Positions 9,531-18,219 of a stretch of DNA of 64,000 nt are shown here, in pieces. The translations under genes and the position numbers were made by a program. The notes beneath the pieces were generated by a model. That model was not told the DNA's origin. It did no database searches and was given only the letters and a program-made list of their open reading frames with translations. This DNA is from Paraburkholderia humisilvae (GTDB lineage: Bacteria; Pseudomonadota; Gammaproteobacteria; Burkholderiales; Burkholderiaceae). Within the stretch, counting starts at the first letter, position 1; each line of letters begins with the position of its first letter. The stretch lies in contig NZ_CADIKH010000012.1 in assembly GCF_902859855.1 (NCBI RefSeq), positions 149,998 to 213,997 on the forward strand. The letters are read 5' to 3'.

Positions 9531-9866
9531 TCACGCTTGCCACACCGCATAGCCCGCTTCGCGTAGCCCGATGGCCAGTTCCACTTCCATATCGCGCGCG
9601 CCGTCGTACGGCATCGGGTTGTAAAAGTCATACAGTTCCGGCATGAGCCGCAAACCGTAGTCACGCACGTAGCGATTCGCCTGAATGTCCGCCTTGTGCC
9701 GGTCGAAGCGCAGGTCCGGGTCGAGTCCCGTCATTCCCACATACACGCACGGTCTGTCGAAGCGATAGTCAGGGTTCGCGCGCCTGAAGCGCGCTTCGTT
9801 CCACACGGTGTCGTCGAGGGCAACGACGTAAACATAGTAGTGATGCGCGGCGCCGTGTTTCTTCAT
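9531..9866 (-). CDS. GIY-YIG-nuclease-like small protein
   Basis: A 111-residue protein. Its core has YYVYVVALD near residue 9-17 and, after a short insert, CVYVGMTGLDPDLRFDRHK near residues 39-57. This matches the two-strand GIY..YIG layout with the following Arg and His, so I read it as a degenerate GIY-YIG nuclease domain. The first half-motif is YVYV rather than GIY and activity cannot be assumed. It starts 20 bp after the stop of the PAS-AraC regulator on the same strand, so it may be transcribed with the hydroxyproline genes without being part of that pathway. The ribosome site is weak. Confidence 0.6.
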   Translation of the reverse strand: MKKHGAAHHYYVYVVALDDTVWNEARFRRANPDYRFDRPCVYVGMTGLDPDLRFDRHKADIQANRYVRDYGLRLMPELYDFYNPMPYDGARDMEVELAIGLREAGYAVWQA

Positions 9867-9885
9867 CTGCGACGAGCGATACGCG

Positions 9886-10698
9886 TCATGCCGCCGCGCG
9901 CGGGCGGCTATTGCCCAGTAGCAGCATCCGGTATTCGGTCGGTGTAACGCCGACGGTCGCCTTGAACTGCCGCGTAAACGCGCTGTGATCGGTATAGCCG
10001 CACAGCGCGGCGACATCGGTGACCTTGTCGTGCGATACGAGCAGCGCGGTCGCCGCATCGAGGCGCGTTTTCAGCAGCACCTGGCGCGGCGTCAAATGAA
10101 ACACCTTGTGGAAATAACGTTCGAGTTGCGCGACCGACATGTCGGCCATCGCCGCAAGCTGCTTCAGATTCAGCGGCTGCACGTAGTTTTGCTGGATGTA
10201 CTGGACGACCGCCGCAAGACGCGTGTACGCGGGATGACTGCTCTCGTCGGCCTTCAGGTCGCGCGACGTGCCCGCGAGCCCAACGATCTGCCCCGACGCG
10301 TCGCGCAGCGGCTGCTTGCAGGTTAGACACCAGCCGGGCTGGCGGCCGGGATAGAGATGCAGTTCGAGCTGATCGACCATCTGGTTGCCGACATGAATGA
10401 CGGCCTGGTCCTGCGCGGTATAAATCCGGCCGAAGCGGCGCGGAAACACGTCTTCAGCGGTCTTGCCGAGCAGCGCTTCCTTTTCCTTGTAGCCACAGCG
10501 CGACACCAGCGTGCGGTTGACCAGCGCATAGCGCGCGTCGGCATCCTTCACGAAAAACACGATGTCCGGCATCGCGTCGAAAACCGGCTCGAGCAACGCG
10601 AAATGCGCAAGCATCGCAGCCAGCGTTGAAGCGCCTGCGCCCGGCGTCCCGCGGGGCTTTCCTTCGGTCGTTTCCAGCGGTTGAGCCAGCGTGTCCAT
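9886..10698 (-). CDS. PAS domain-containing AraC-family transcriptional regulator
   Basis: A 270-residue regulator with an N-terminal PAS sensor (about residues 35-150, including DIVFFVKDADARYALVNRTL and the GLAGTSRDLK end strand). A C-terminal pair of AraC helix-turn-helix motifs spans about residues 168-262, with LAAMADMSVAQLERYFHKVF and VAALCGYTDHSAFTRQFKATVGVTPTEYR forming the two halves. It lies 174 bp downstream of the dehydrogenase genes of the hydroxyproline island in the same orientation. The inferred role is activation of that island in response to a small ligand sensed by PAS. AraC regulators of this kind are common beside proline-racemase-type operons. Confidence 0.88.
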   Translation of the reverse strand: MDTLAQPLETTEGKPRGTPGAGASTLAAMLAHFALLEPVFDAMPDIVFFVKDADARYALVNRTLVSRCGYKEKEALLGKTAEDVFPRRFGRIYTAQDQAVIHVGNQMVDQLELHLYPGRQPGWCLTCKQPLRDASGQIVGLAGTSRDLKADESSHPAYTRLAAVVQYIQQNYVQPLNLKQLAAMADMSVAQLERYFHKVFHLTPRQVLLKTRLDAATALLVSHDKVTDVAALCGYTDHSAFTRQFKATVGVTPTEYRMLLLGNSRPRAAA

Positions 10699-10872
10699 TC
10701 GGCGGGTTCCGTGATCGCGGGTGCGGCGCGATTGTCGTGATTGTCATCCGACCGGACTACGCCCGATCGTGTGCGGACGATTATAGGGCCGCTCAGCGCC
10801 GCAAAAAATTCGGGGCGCGCCTGAGATGCAGCGTTAGGACGCTGCCACGCAGCTTGCGGTGCGTCGTGGCGC

Positions 10873-12186
10873 TTACTCGCCGGCCGGCACCGGCTGCGGC
10901 GCGGCTTCGAGCAGGGTCGCGATGCGCGCGGGGCCGATCGGAGGACGCGCCTGCGCCGTGTTCCAGCCGAAATACACCTCGGCCGCGGTTGCGCAGATAC
11001 GCCCTTGGCAAGGCCCCATCCCGCAGCGCGTCTGCAGTTTCGCGTCGCGCCAGTTCGTGTGCTCGCGCACGTCCGCACAGGTGACATCCTCACAACGACA
11101 CAGCACGGTATGGTCGGATGGCAACGCGCGTGCTGCTTCGCCAAGCGCGAATGCGGTCTCGACGCGTCGCGCGAAGCGCTGCCAGCGATCACGGCGCGCT
11201 TGCAGCGGTCTCGCTTCACGTGTCGCGCCAGCCGCGTTCAGGCCGGCGATCTCCCCGGCCACGATTGCCAGCTCCATGCCGCCAATGCCCGTACACTCGC
11301 CCGCGGCAAAAACATGATCGAGCGATGTGCGCTGCGCGTCGTCGACGATCAGCGTGCTGCCCGCCGCGGGATCGCGGCGGATCGCACAGCCAAGCGCTTC
11401 GCCGAGCGTCACGTTCGGCACGAGCCCGTAACCGCACGCGATACGATCGCAATCGAGTACGACGTCGCATGCGGCATCGTGGCTGCGACCGCGGCGAATT
11501 CTGACCTGCTCGACACAGCCATCGCCGAGCGCCTCGCGCACGACGCTGCCGGTCCAGTAGCGCAGCCCGGCCAAGCCGCGCGTCAGCTGCGCGGCCTGCC
11601 ATAGCTTCGACGGCGTCGCAGCCAGCCCGATGCCGAAGCGCGCAACAGCCGTCCATGGCGCCTGCTCGACGACGGCGATCACCTGCGCGCCCGCTTGCCG
11701 TGCGGTCGCGAGCGACGCAATCAGCAGCGGGCCGCTGCCCGCGATCACGATCCGCTCACCGCGCACCGGCACACCGCCTTTGATCAGCGCCTGCAGACCA
11801 CCGGCACCGGTCACACCGGGCAAGGTCCAGCCGTCAAATGGCAGCAGCCGCTCGCGTGCGCCGGTCGCGAGAATCAAGCGGTCGTAGCCGAGTTCGAGTG
11901 CGCCGCTCCCGGCTGATTCAACGAGAAAACGGCGCTCATCGAGCGGCGCGACGACACGCGCGGCGGACAGCAGTGAAACGTGACGGGCGGCGCGCAATGC
12001 GGCAAGACGCTCGGTCAACGCCCGCGCCGGCGGATGCGCGGGGCCGTTGCGCCACACCTGGCCGCCCGCGCGCGGGTTGTCGTCGAGCACCGCGACGCGC
12101 GCGCCCTGCCGCGCGGCCGCGCGCGCGGCGCTGAGACCTGCGGGGCCGGCGCCTACGACGACCACGTCATACTGTTGTTGGTTCAT
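10873..12186 (-). CDS. D-hydroxyproline dehydrogenase, large FAD/NAD(P)-type subunit
   Basis: A 437-residue pyridine-nucleotide-disulfide-type flavoprotein. The first dinucleotide motif (VVVGAGPAGLSAARAAARQG) is at residues 9-28 and a second near 150. A C-terminal BFD-like iron-sulfur region has CRCEDVTC followed by CGMGPCQGRIC. This combination is the alpha subunit of heterotrimeric dehydrogenases related to opine oxidase and to the Pseudomonas D-hydroxyproline dehydrogenase. It starts 6 bp after the stop of the small 2Fe-2S protein gene, which itself overlaps the FAD oxidase gene, so all three subunits are translated from one message. The product would be 1-pyrroline-4-hydroxy-2-carboxylate. 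Confidence 0.85.
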   Translation of the reverse strand: MNQQQYDVVVVGAGPAGLSAARAAARQGARVAVLDDNPRAGGQVWRNGPAHPPARALTERLAALRAARHVSLLSAARVVAPLDERRFLVESAGSGALELGYDRLILATGARERLLPFDGWTLPGVTGAGGLQALIKGGVPVRGERIVIAGSGPLLIASLATARQAGAQVIAVVEQAPWTAVARFGIGLAATPSKLWQAAQLTRGLAGLRYWTGSVVREALGDGCVEQVRIRRGRSHDAACDVVLDCDRIACGYGLVPNVTLGEALGCAIRRDPAAGSTLIVDDAQRTSLDHVFAAGECTGIGGMELAIVAGEIAGLNAAGATREARPLQARRDRWQRFARRVETAFALGEAARALPSDHTVLCRCEDVTCADVREHTNWRDAKLQTRCGMGPCQGRICATAAEVYFGWNTAQARPPIGPARIATLLEAAPQPVPAGE

Positions 12187-12192
12187 ATCGCC

Positions 12193-12462
12193 TCAGCGCG
12201 GCCCGGTCGTTTCGATTACCTGCCCATCGCGGCACAGCGTCTGGCATGCAAGCGTGTGCGCGACCGCGTCGATTGTCACGCGGCATTCCTGGCACACGCC
12301 CATTCCGCACAGCGCGGTGCGCGGCGCGCCGCTTACCGATGTGCGCGTGCCTGCAATGCCCGCATTGGCCGCGAGCGCGGCCGCCACGGTCGAACCCGCG
12401 GGAACATCGAGCGCGTGCCCGTCGATGATGACTCGCACGCGAACTTCCCTGGTGTCATGCAT
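12193..12462 (-). CDS. D-hydroxyproline dehydrogenase, small 2Fe-2S subunit
   Basis: An 89-residue ferredoxin-like protein of the Fer2_4 type found as the small subunit of opine/sarcosine/hydroxyproline dehydrogenases. The ligand cysteines Cys52, Cys57, Cys60 and Cys73 lie in LCGMGVCQEC and LACQTLC. I start it at ATG 12462, which overlaps the last 8 bp of the upstream oxidase gene; the longer frame upstream is a shadow. It would pass electrons between the two flavoprotein subunits encoded on either side. Confidence 0.85.
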   Translation of the reverse strand: MHDTREVRVRVIIDGHALDVPAGSTVAAALAANAGIAGTRTSVSGAPRTALCGMGVCQECRVTIDAVAHTLACQTLCRDGQVIETTGPR

Positions 12463-13597
12463 GACAAACTCCGAGCGCAAAGCGCGCGGGCAGGTACGGT
12501 TCGACAGGAATAGCAGCGCTGCCGCCGGTGATCTGCGCGGCGAGCAATTGCGCAGTGCCAAGCGATGTCGTCACGCCCAGCCCTTCGTGGCCAACCGCCA
12601 GCCAGACGCTGTCCGCAAGGCTATCTGCGCCGCAAGGGTCGGCACGACCGATCAACGGCAAGCCGTCCGGTGTCGCGGCGCGAAAGCCGGTCCACGCACG
12701 TAGGCCGTTCAGATCGGGTAATGCGGGCAGATAGCGCGCCGCCCGGCGCAGCATCTGCGCGAGCACCGGCATATCGACCGCAGGGTCCGTTGTGTCGAAT
12801 TGCCGCGACGAGCCGATCAGCAACTGTCCGGTCGGGCGCGGCTGCGCATTGAACGCGACGGAGGTGCCCGTCGCATGATGCGCGCTCTTGATGTAGCCCA
12901 GTTCCAGCAGTTCATGCCGGATGAGGCCGGGATAGCGATCGGTGATCAGCAGATGGCCTTTCTTCGGTTGCAGCGGCAACGACCGCACCAGGTCGGTCGC
13001 GTCGATGCCGTTTGCGACAACCACATGGGCGGCCTCGATACGTTCGCCGTCCGCCAGCATGACGGACCGCGCCTCGGCCGACACCGCCCGCGCGCCAAGC
13101 CGCAGCTCGATTCGCGCAGCGGCCGGCGATTCCTTCAGCAGCCACTGCGTGACCGCCGGCGCATAGACAATGCTGTCCTGCTCGATCAGCAAGCCGCCCG
13201 CCATGCCGTGCGCCAACGCCGGTTCGCACGCACGCAGCGCGCTCGAGTCGAGCAGTTGCGCGTCCACGCCTTGCGCCGCGAACGCGTCGTGCATCGCGCG
13301 CGCGGCTTGCCATTCTGCGTCATCCTCCGCAACCCACAGCGTGCCGCAGCGTGAAAACGCATCGCGTGCGCGCAGCCGCGGTGCCAGCTCCAGCCATAAA
13401 TCACGCGAGTAGCGGGTCAGCGCGAACTCCGCCGCCGACTCGTGCATCACGACGATATGCCCCATGCCCGCCGCGGTTGCGCCGCCACCGATGCCGTGCG
13501 CATCCAGCACCGTGACATGCAAGCCGCGCGCGGCCAGTTCCGCCGCGCAGGCCGCGCCCACGATGCCTGCGCCGACAATCAGTGCATCCGCTTTCAT
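12455..13597 (-). CDS. D-hydroxyproline dehydrogenase, FAD oxidase (DAO-type) subunit
   Basis: A 380-residue DAO/glycine-oxidase-fold flavoprotein. It starts MKADALIVGAGIVGAACAAE with a textbook FAD motif and has the GGGATAAGMGHIVVMH segment near residues 38-53. The C-terminal FRAATPDGLPLIG and VGHEGLGVTTS segments complete the FAD site. It is the catalytic subunit that oxidises the D-amino acid. The frame is open far upstream, but ATG 13597 is preceded by GAGG and gives the family's usual length, so I take it as the start. It lies 97 bp downstream of the epimerase gene and overlaps the 2Fe-2S gene. Confidence 0.87.
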   Translation of the reverse strand: MKADALIVGAGIVGAACAAELAARGLHVTVLDAHGIGGGATAAGMGHIVVMHESAAEFALTRYSRDLWLELAPRLRARDAFSRCGTLWVAEDDAEWQAARAMHDAFAAQGVDAQLLDSSALRACEPALAHGMAGGLLIEQDSIVYAPAVTQWLLKESPAAARIELRLGARAVSAEARSVMLADGERIEAAHVVVANGIDATDLVRSLPLQPKKGHLLITDRYPGLIRHELLELGYIKSAHHATGTSVAFNAQPRPTGQLLIGSSRQFDTTDPAVDMPVLAQMLRRAARYLPALPDLNGLRAWTGFRAATPDGLPLIGRADPCGADSLADSVWLAVGHEGLGVTTSLGTAQLLAAQITGGSAAIPVEPYLPARFALGVCHA

Positions 13598-13694
13598 CGA
13601 CTGCCTCGCGTTCCTGCTGCCTCGCCCTTCCTGCGCCTTACGGTTGCGCGCGCAACGGATGATGCAGCCACCGCCCGTCTGCTGATCGCTAACG

Positions 13695-14651
13695 TCATCG
13701 CGCCGGAATGCCCCACGCGAACGGGTCGCTTGCGTCGAAGCACAAGCGGCTTTCCGCCATGATGTGCGCGTGACCGGTAATAGTCGGCACGATCGCCACC
13801 ATCCCGTCGACGGCGTCCGCCGGCACATAGCTCGCGTCGAATACGCTGCCGATGATGCTTTCCTGGCGCCACACCGCGCCCGGCGCGAGCTTGCCGTCTG
13901 CCGCGAGGCACGCAACCTTCGCGCTCGTCCCGGTGCCGCACGGCGAGCGGTCATAGGCATTGCCGGGGCATAGCACGAAGCTGCGGCTGTCGATGCCCTC
14001 GCGCGAGCCGGGTCCGAACAGCTCGATGTGGTCGATATAGCCGCCGGCCGCCCCCGTGATGCCCGACGCGTCCAGCGCATCGCGCATCGCCGACGTGAAG
14101 GCGGTCAGTTCAGCGATATGCGCGGGCTCCAGCACGCGCTGATGATTCGCGACGAGGAAAAACCAGTTGCCGCCCCACGCAATATCGCCGGTGAAGGTGC
14201 CGTAACCCGGCACGTCCACGTTCACGTCCTTCCGATAGCGGTACGACGGCACGTTGCGCACCGATACGCTCAGATCGTGGTTCAGCGTCGCTTCGACGAT
14301 GCCGACCGGCGTCGCGATCTTGTGCTGACCCGGGCCGACGCGTCCAATATGCGCGAGCGACACGACCAGTCCGATCGTCCCGTGCCCGCACATGCCGAGA
14401 TAACCGACATTGTTGAAAAAGATTACGCCTGCCGCGCATTCCGGATCATCCGGCTCGCACAGCAGCGCACCGACGACGACGTCCGAGCCGCGCGGCTCGG
14501 TCACGATGCCGGCCCGCCAGCTATCGAAGCAGGTGCGAAAAACATCAAGACGCTCGGCGAGCGTGCCGCTGCCGAGGTCGGGACCGCCGGACACGACGAG
14601 CCGCGTGGGCTCGCCGCCGGTGTGCGAATCGATAACGTTCAGGGTTTTCAT
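13695..14651 (-). CDS. 4-hydroxyproline 2-epimerase (proline racemase family)
   Basis: A 318-residue proline-racemase-family enzyme with both catalytic cysteines: Cys88 in MCGHG and Cys239 in [10 protein letters not shown]. The two-cysteine pattern marks true racemases/epimerases, as opposed to the Thr-containing dehydratases. Together with the adjacent D-hydroxyproline dehydrogenase and DapA-type deaminase it would convert trans-4-hydroxy-L-proline to cis-4-hydroxy-D-proline, the first step of bacterial hydroxyproline use. It is the first gene of the minus-strand operon and faces the deaminase gene across a 380-bp divergent promoter region. Confidence 0.9.
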   Translation of the reverse strand: MKTLNVIDSHTGGEPTRLVVSGGPDLGSGTLAERLDVFRTCFDSWRAGIVTEPRGSDVVVGALLCEPDDPECAAGVIFFNNVGYLGMCGHGTIGLVVSLAHIGRVGPGQHKIATPVGIVEATLNHDLSVSVRNVPSYRYRKDVNVDVPGYGTFTGDIAWGGNWFFLVANHQRVLEPAHIAELTAFTSAMRDALDASGITGAAGGYIDHIELFGPGSREGIDSRSFVLCPGNAYDRSPCGTGTSAKVACLAADGKLAPGAVWRQESIIGSVFDASYVPADAVDGMVAIVPTITGHAHIMAESRLCFDASDPFAWGIPAR

Positions 14652-15031
14652 GGCGACATGTTAGGAATGCGGCACGCGCGAGTCTTGACGCCGCTGCGCG
14701 CCGATTATGACGATTTCAGCATAACGACTGCTACTGTGCGCAATGGTAGCAAACGCGCGCGGCAGCCATTGCGGATCGAGTCTGAACAAGTATGCCGAGA
14801 GCGTCGCCGAGGTCCGCAAGTCTCGACGATCGCTTTGCCGCTACGCCGCTCGTTGGCGCACCTGGTGACAACCCCAATTCCCCGAAAAGTCCATTTCGAA
14901 GGGGATCAGGACGCCTATGCAAGTGCTCATGACTATGCCGAAATCGTCATGCGACACGCGCGAATCGCGCAAGACGGCGGAATTTTCCCTGCTTACACTG
15001 CGATCGATTCATCAACATCAGGAGAGCAGTC
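14652..15031. promoter_or_regulatory. Divergent control region of the hydroxyproline island
   Basis: These 380 bp separate the minus-strand epimerase operon from the plus-strand deaminase gene and hold no convincing gene. Small frames here, including one starting at 14917 that runs into the deaminase gene, look like shadows. The region must contain both promoters and the binding sites of the regulator. One inverted repeat is listed separately. Confidence 0.6.
14729..14751. promoter_or_regulatory. Inverted repeat, candidate operator
   Basis: TGCTAC at 14729-14734 and GTAGCA at 14746-14751 form a 6-bp inverted repeat with an 11-bp spacer, about 78 bp before the epimerase start. Half-sites about 17 bp apart, centre to centre, suit a dimeric regulator. 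No test of specificity is possible from sequence alone. Confidence 0.4.
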
Positions 15032-15937
15032 GTGGCGCACATCTGGGAAGGCGTAATGCCCGCCGTCACCACCAAATTCAACGCGGATTTCAGCATAGAC
15101 CGCGCGTGGACGAAGAAGAACATCGAGGCACAGATCGACGCGGGTGTCGACGGCATCATCGTATGCGGCTCGCTCGGCGAAGCGTCGACGCTTTCCCTCG
15201 ATGAAAAGCTGCAAGTGCTCGATATCGCCGTCGAAGCGTCACATGGCCGCGTGCCGGTGCTGCTGACGATCGCCGAAAACAGCACGCTCGACGCGTGCCG
15301 CCAGGCGCAAGCGGGCGCGCGGCACGGCGCCGCCGGCTATATGGTACTGCCGGGCCTGCGCTATCTGTCGGACCGCCGCGAAACGCTCAACCACTTCCGG
15401 ATGGTTGCAAACGCAAGCAGTCTGCCGCTGATGATCTACAACAATCCGCTTGCGTACGGTGTCGATATGACGCCCGACATGTTCGCGGAAATCGCCGATG
15501 AAAAGAAGATCGTCGCGATCAAGGAATCGTGTGGCGACGTGCGGCGCGTGACCGATCTGATCAACGCGGTCGGCGACCGTTACTCGATCATGTGCGGCGT
15601 CGACAACCTCGCGCTCGAAGCCATGCTGATGGGTGCGCACGGCTGGGTCGCCGGGCTCGTTTGCGCGTTCCCGCACGAGACGGTGACGATCTACAAGCTG
15701 TTCAAGGCAGGCCGCGTCGAAGAAGCGCGCGCGATCTATCGCTGGTTCGCGCCGCTGCTCGCGCTCGACGTATCCGCCAAGCTTGTGCAGAACATCAAGC
15801 TCGCCGAAGCGATCGTCGGCCTTGGCACCGAGCCGGTGCGCCCGCCGCGTCTGCCGCTCGTCGGCGACGAGCGCAAAGCCGTTGAGGCGCTGATCCGCCG
15901 CTCGATCGAATCGCGACCGGCGCTGCCAAAGCTGTAA
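15032..15937 (+). CDS. 1-Pyrroline-4-hydroxy-2-carboxylate deaminase (DapA family)
   Basis: A 301-residue class-I aldolase-fold enzyme of the dihydrodipicolinate-synthase family. The Schiff-base lysine is Lys164 in VAIKES, and Tyr136 in IYNNP is the usual proton relay. The substrate-binding GSLGEASTLS replaces the DapA GTTGE pattern. Beside hydroxyproline epimerase and dehydrogenase genes, the expected reaction is deamination of 1-pyrroline-4-hydroxy-2-carboxylate to 2-oxoglutarate semialdehyde. GTG 15032 is chosen because AGGAGA lies 8 bases upstream. The oxoglutarate-semialdehyde dehydrogenase that completes the pathway is not adjacent. Confidence 0.88.
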   Translation: MAHIWEGVMPAVTTKFNADFSIDRAWTKKNIEAQIDAGVDGIIVCGSLGEASTLSLDEKLQVLDIAVEASHGRVPVLLTIAENSTLDACRQAQAGARHGAAGYMVLPGLRYLSDRRETLNHFRMVANASSLPLMIYNNPLAYGVDMTPDMFAEIADEKKIVAIKESCGDVRRVTDLINAVGDRYSIMCGVDNLALEAMLMGAHGWVAGLVCAFPHETVTIYKLFKAGRVEEARAIYRWFAPLLALDVSAKLVQNIKLAEAIVGLGTEPVRPPRLPLVGDERKAVEALIRRSIESRPALPKL

Positions 15938-15969
15938 GCGTCTGTGTTTTCACGTTAAGCGCAACACCC

Positions 15970-15994
15970 GCGGCGTGCCGTAAGCGCACGCCGC
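15970..15994 (+). terminator. Stem-loop after deaminase gene
   Basis: A perfect 9-bp stem (GCGGCGTGC / GCACGCCGC) with a 7-base loop lies 33 bp after the deaminase stop. It has no T-run, so it may terminate weakly or protect the 3' end. The next gene starts about 100 bp later. Confidence 0.45.
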
Positions 15995-16091
15995 AGTCCG
16001 GCATTCGCACCATAACGCTTGTCAACCCACGCACCGGTCATATGCATTGCATGCGTCACGCCTGCGTTCATTCCTACACGGGGGAGTCACA

Positions 16092-17234
16092 GTGAAGCTC
16101 AAGATATCGCATATCGTGATCGCATCGGCGCTCGCGTGGGCAAGCGGCGCGCAAGCCGCGGACGCCGACGTCGTGAAGATCGGTTTTGCCGCGCCGCTGA
16201 CCGGCCAGCAATCGAACTACGGCACCGACATGCAAAAGGGCGCGCAGCTCGCGATCGACGATTTCAACGCGATGCATCCGGTGATCGGCGGCAAGCCGGT
16301 CACCTTCGCGTTGACGTCTGAAGACGACCAGGCCGATCCGCGCACGGGCACGACGGTCGCGCAGCGCTTGATCGACGACGGCGTGCGCGGCATCATCGGC
16401 CACTTCAATTCGGGCACCAGCATTCCCGCGTCCGACCTGTATAACCGCGCGGGACTGCCGCAGGTTTCGATGGCGACCTCGCCGGTCTACACCGCACGCG
16501 GCTACAAGACCACCTACCGGCTGCTGACGAGCGATTCGCAAGCCGGCAGCATCATGGGGGCGTATGTGGTGAAGCGCATGAACTACAAGCGTATTGCGAT
16601 CATCGATGATCGCACCGCCTATGGCCAGGGCATCGCCGACGAGTTCGCCGCGGCCGTGACGGCGGCCGGCGGCACCGTGATCAAGCGTGACTTCACGAAT
16701 GACAAGGCGCTGGATTTCTCCGCCATCCTGACCAACATGAAGGGCTTGAACCCGGACGCGATCTTCTACGGCGGCGGCGACGCGCAATCGTCGCCGATGA
16801 TCCGCAAGATGCGCCAGCTCGGCATCAAGTCGGCGTTCATCACCGGCGAGATGTCGAAGTCGCCGACTTTCCTGAAGGTCGGCGGCAGCGCGGCCGAAGG
16901 CTCGATCGTGTATATGGGCGGGCTGCCGAAAGAGAAGATGCCGGGCTTTGCCGGTTTCGAAGCACGCTACAAGGCACGCTTCCACGAAGACCCGGTCACG
17001 TACTCGCCTTACTCGTATGACGGCACAATCGCGCTTCTGACCGCGATGAAGGACGCGAACTCGACCGACCCGAAGGTCTATACGTCGTGGCTCGACAAGG
17101 TGAACCTCAAGGGCGTCACGTCAAACGGCATCGCGTATGACACGAAGGGCGATTTAAAGGACGCGCCGGTCACGATCTACAAGGTGGAAAAAGGTGCGTT
17201 CGTGCCGATGGACACAATCGGCGGGAAGAGCTGA
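16092..17234 (+). CDS. Branched-chain amino-acid-type ABC transporter binding protein
   Basis: A 380-residue exported binding protein of the Leu/Ile/Val (Peripla_BP_6) family. A signal peptide ending near AQA (residues 1-22) is followed by VVKIGFAAPLTGQQSNYG, the usual opening of LivJ/LivK proteins, and the sequence continues to FVPMDTIGGKS at the end. The start is GTG 16092 with GGGGAG 11 bases upstream; the longer frame from 16047 has no site and would bury the signal peptide. No permease or ATPase genes are next to it. Position after the deaminase gene suggests capture of hydroxyproline or another amino acid for a transporter encoded elsewhere. Confidence 0.87.
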   Translation: MKLKISHIVIASALAWASGAQAADADVVKIGFAAPLTGQQSNYGTDMQKGAQLAIDDFNAMHPVIGGKPVTFALTSEDDQADPRTGTTVAQRLIDDGVRGIIGHFNSGTSIPASDLYNRAGLPQVSMATSPVYTARGYKTTYRLLTSDSQAGSIMGAYVVKRMNYKRIAIIDDRTAYGQGIADEFAAAVTAAGGTVIKRDFTNDKALDFSAILTNMKGLNPDAIFYGGGDAQSSPMIRKMRQLGIKSAFITGEMSKSPTFLKVGGSAAEGSIVYMGGLPKEKMPGFAGFEARYKARFHEDPVTYSPYSYDGTIALLTAMKDANSTDPKVYTSWLDKVNLKGVTSNGIAYDTKGDLKDAPVTIYKVEKGAFVPMDTIGGKS

Positions 17235-17254
17235 TCGAACGAGAGGTGGATGCA

Positions 17255-17276
17255 GCGCGCGGCCCGTGCCGCGCGC
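17255..17276. terminator. Stem-loop between convergent genes
   Basis: An 8-bp GC stem (GCGCGCGG / CCGCGCGC) with a 6-base loop sits in the 57-bp gap between the binding-protein gene and the convergent response-regulator gene. It is a likely bidirectional transcription barrier, though without a T-run. Confidence 0.5.
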
Positions 17277-17291
17277 GTGGTTGATCCGTGA

Positions 17292-18032
17292 TCAGGCGAC
17301 GGCCGGCTCGATCGCCTCAGCGGGTTGCGCCGCCGCGTCGTCCTCCGGACGCACGCATAGCAGCCGGTAACCGCTCTTGTACACCGGCTGCAGACGGTAA
17401 TCGTTGTGAGCCTCGATCTGCAGCAGCAGACGCAGGCGCGATACGTGGCTATCGATGGTGCGCGTGACCTCGCGGAACTCACGTCCCCACACCATCGCGA
17501 AGATATGGTCGCGCGACAGCACGCGGCCCACATTAGAAAAGAACAGCGACGCGAGACGATACTGCGTGCCCGACAACTGAATCGGCTTGCCGCGCAACTT
17601 GACGACCTGGCGACGCGTGTCGAAATGATACGGGCCAACGTCAAAGCTCGTGACACCAAACCGCTCCGGATACGAGCGCCGCAACAGCGCGGTGACCCGT
17701 TCGCGAAACTCGGCGATGCGGAGCGGAAACGTCAGATAGTCGTCCGCACCGCTCGCCAGCGCGCGCACGACGTTCTCCTCGGAACCCTCGGTGGAGACGA
17801 ATATCACCGGCACGCGGTCCCCGCTCACCGCACGCGTCGACTTCAATACGTCGACCCCGGACATTCGCACGCCATGCCAGTCAAGCACCAGCAGGTCCGC
17901 GGTGGAGCGTGCCAGCGCTTTGGACATCGTCAAACCGTCGTCATAGACCATGCAGCTATGACCCGCCTGCACAAGAACGCGCTCCAACTGCTTGCTTCGC
18001 ACCGGATCGCGTTGAAGGATTGCTATACGCAT
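17292..18032 (-). CDS. OmpR/PhoB-type response regulator with atypical receiver
   Basis: A 246-residue protein with a receiver domain (residues 1-120) and a C-terminal winged helix (about 130-232, including TRTIDSHVSRLRLLLQ and YKSGYRLL). The phospho-acceptor Asp51 is present in LLVLDWHG and an acidic residue, Asp9, is near the N-terminus. The normally invariant lysine of the beta5 end is replaced: DDYLTFP has Phe102 where DDYLTKP is expected. The lost lysine suggests altered or phosphorylation-independent signalling. No histidine kinase gene adjoins it. It is divergent from the MFS exporter gene at 18.2 kb, which it may control. Confidence 0.87.
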   Translation of the reverse strand: MRIAILQRDPVRSKQLERVLVQAGHSCMVYDDGLTMSKALARSTADLLVLDWHGVRMSGVDVLKSTRAVSGDRVPVIFVSTEGSEENVVRALASGADDYLTFPLRIAEFRERVTALLRRSYPERFGVTSFDVGPYHFDTRRQVVKLRGKPIQLSGTQYRLASLFFSNVGRVLSRDHIFAMVWGREFREVTRTIDSHVSRLRLLLQIEAHNDYRLQPVYKSGYRLLCVRPEDDAAAQPAEAIEPAVA

Positions 18033-18219
18033 TGTAAAAATTCTCGACTAGTAGCCTCGGTGGCGATTCTCTGGGCACGAAATAATCATGCCCATAAGAT
18101 CAGTCTGAATTTGCATATGCTGCGCAGTGTCGGACGCGATCCGGCTACACCCGACCACGCACCGATATTTCGCAAGAGTCCGAAACGTTGCGACAGCCGG
18201 CGGCCCTACCATGGGTCGT

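Noticed and set aside
14917..15204. A 95-codon plus-strand frame between the epimerase and deaminase genes
   Set aside because: It runs out of frame into the deaminase gene for most of its second half and has Arg/His-rich, non-protein-like composition. The GTG at 15032 with AGGAGA fits the known family.
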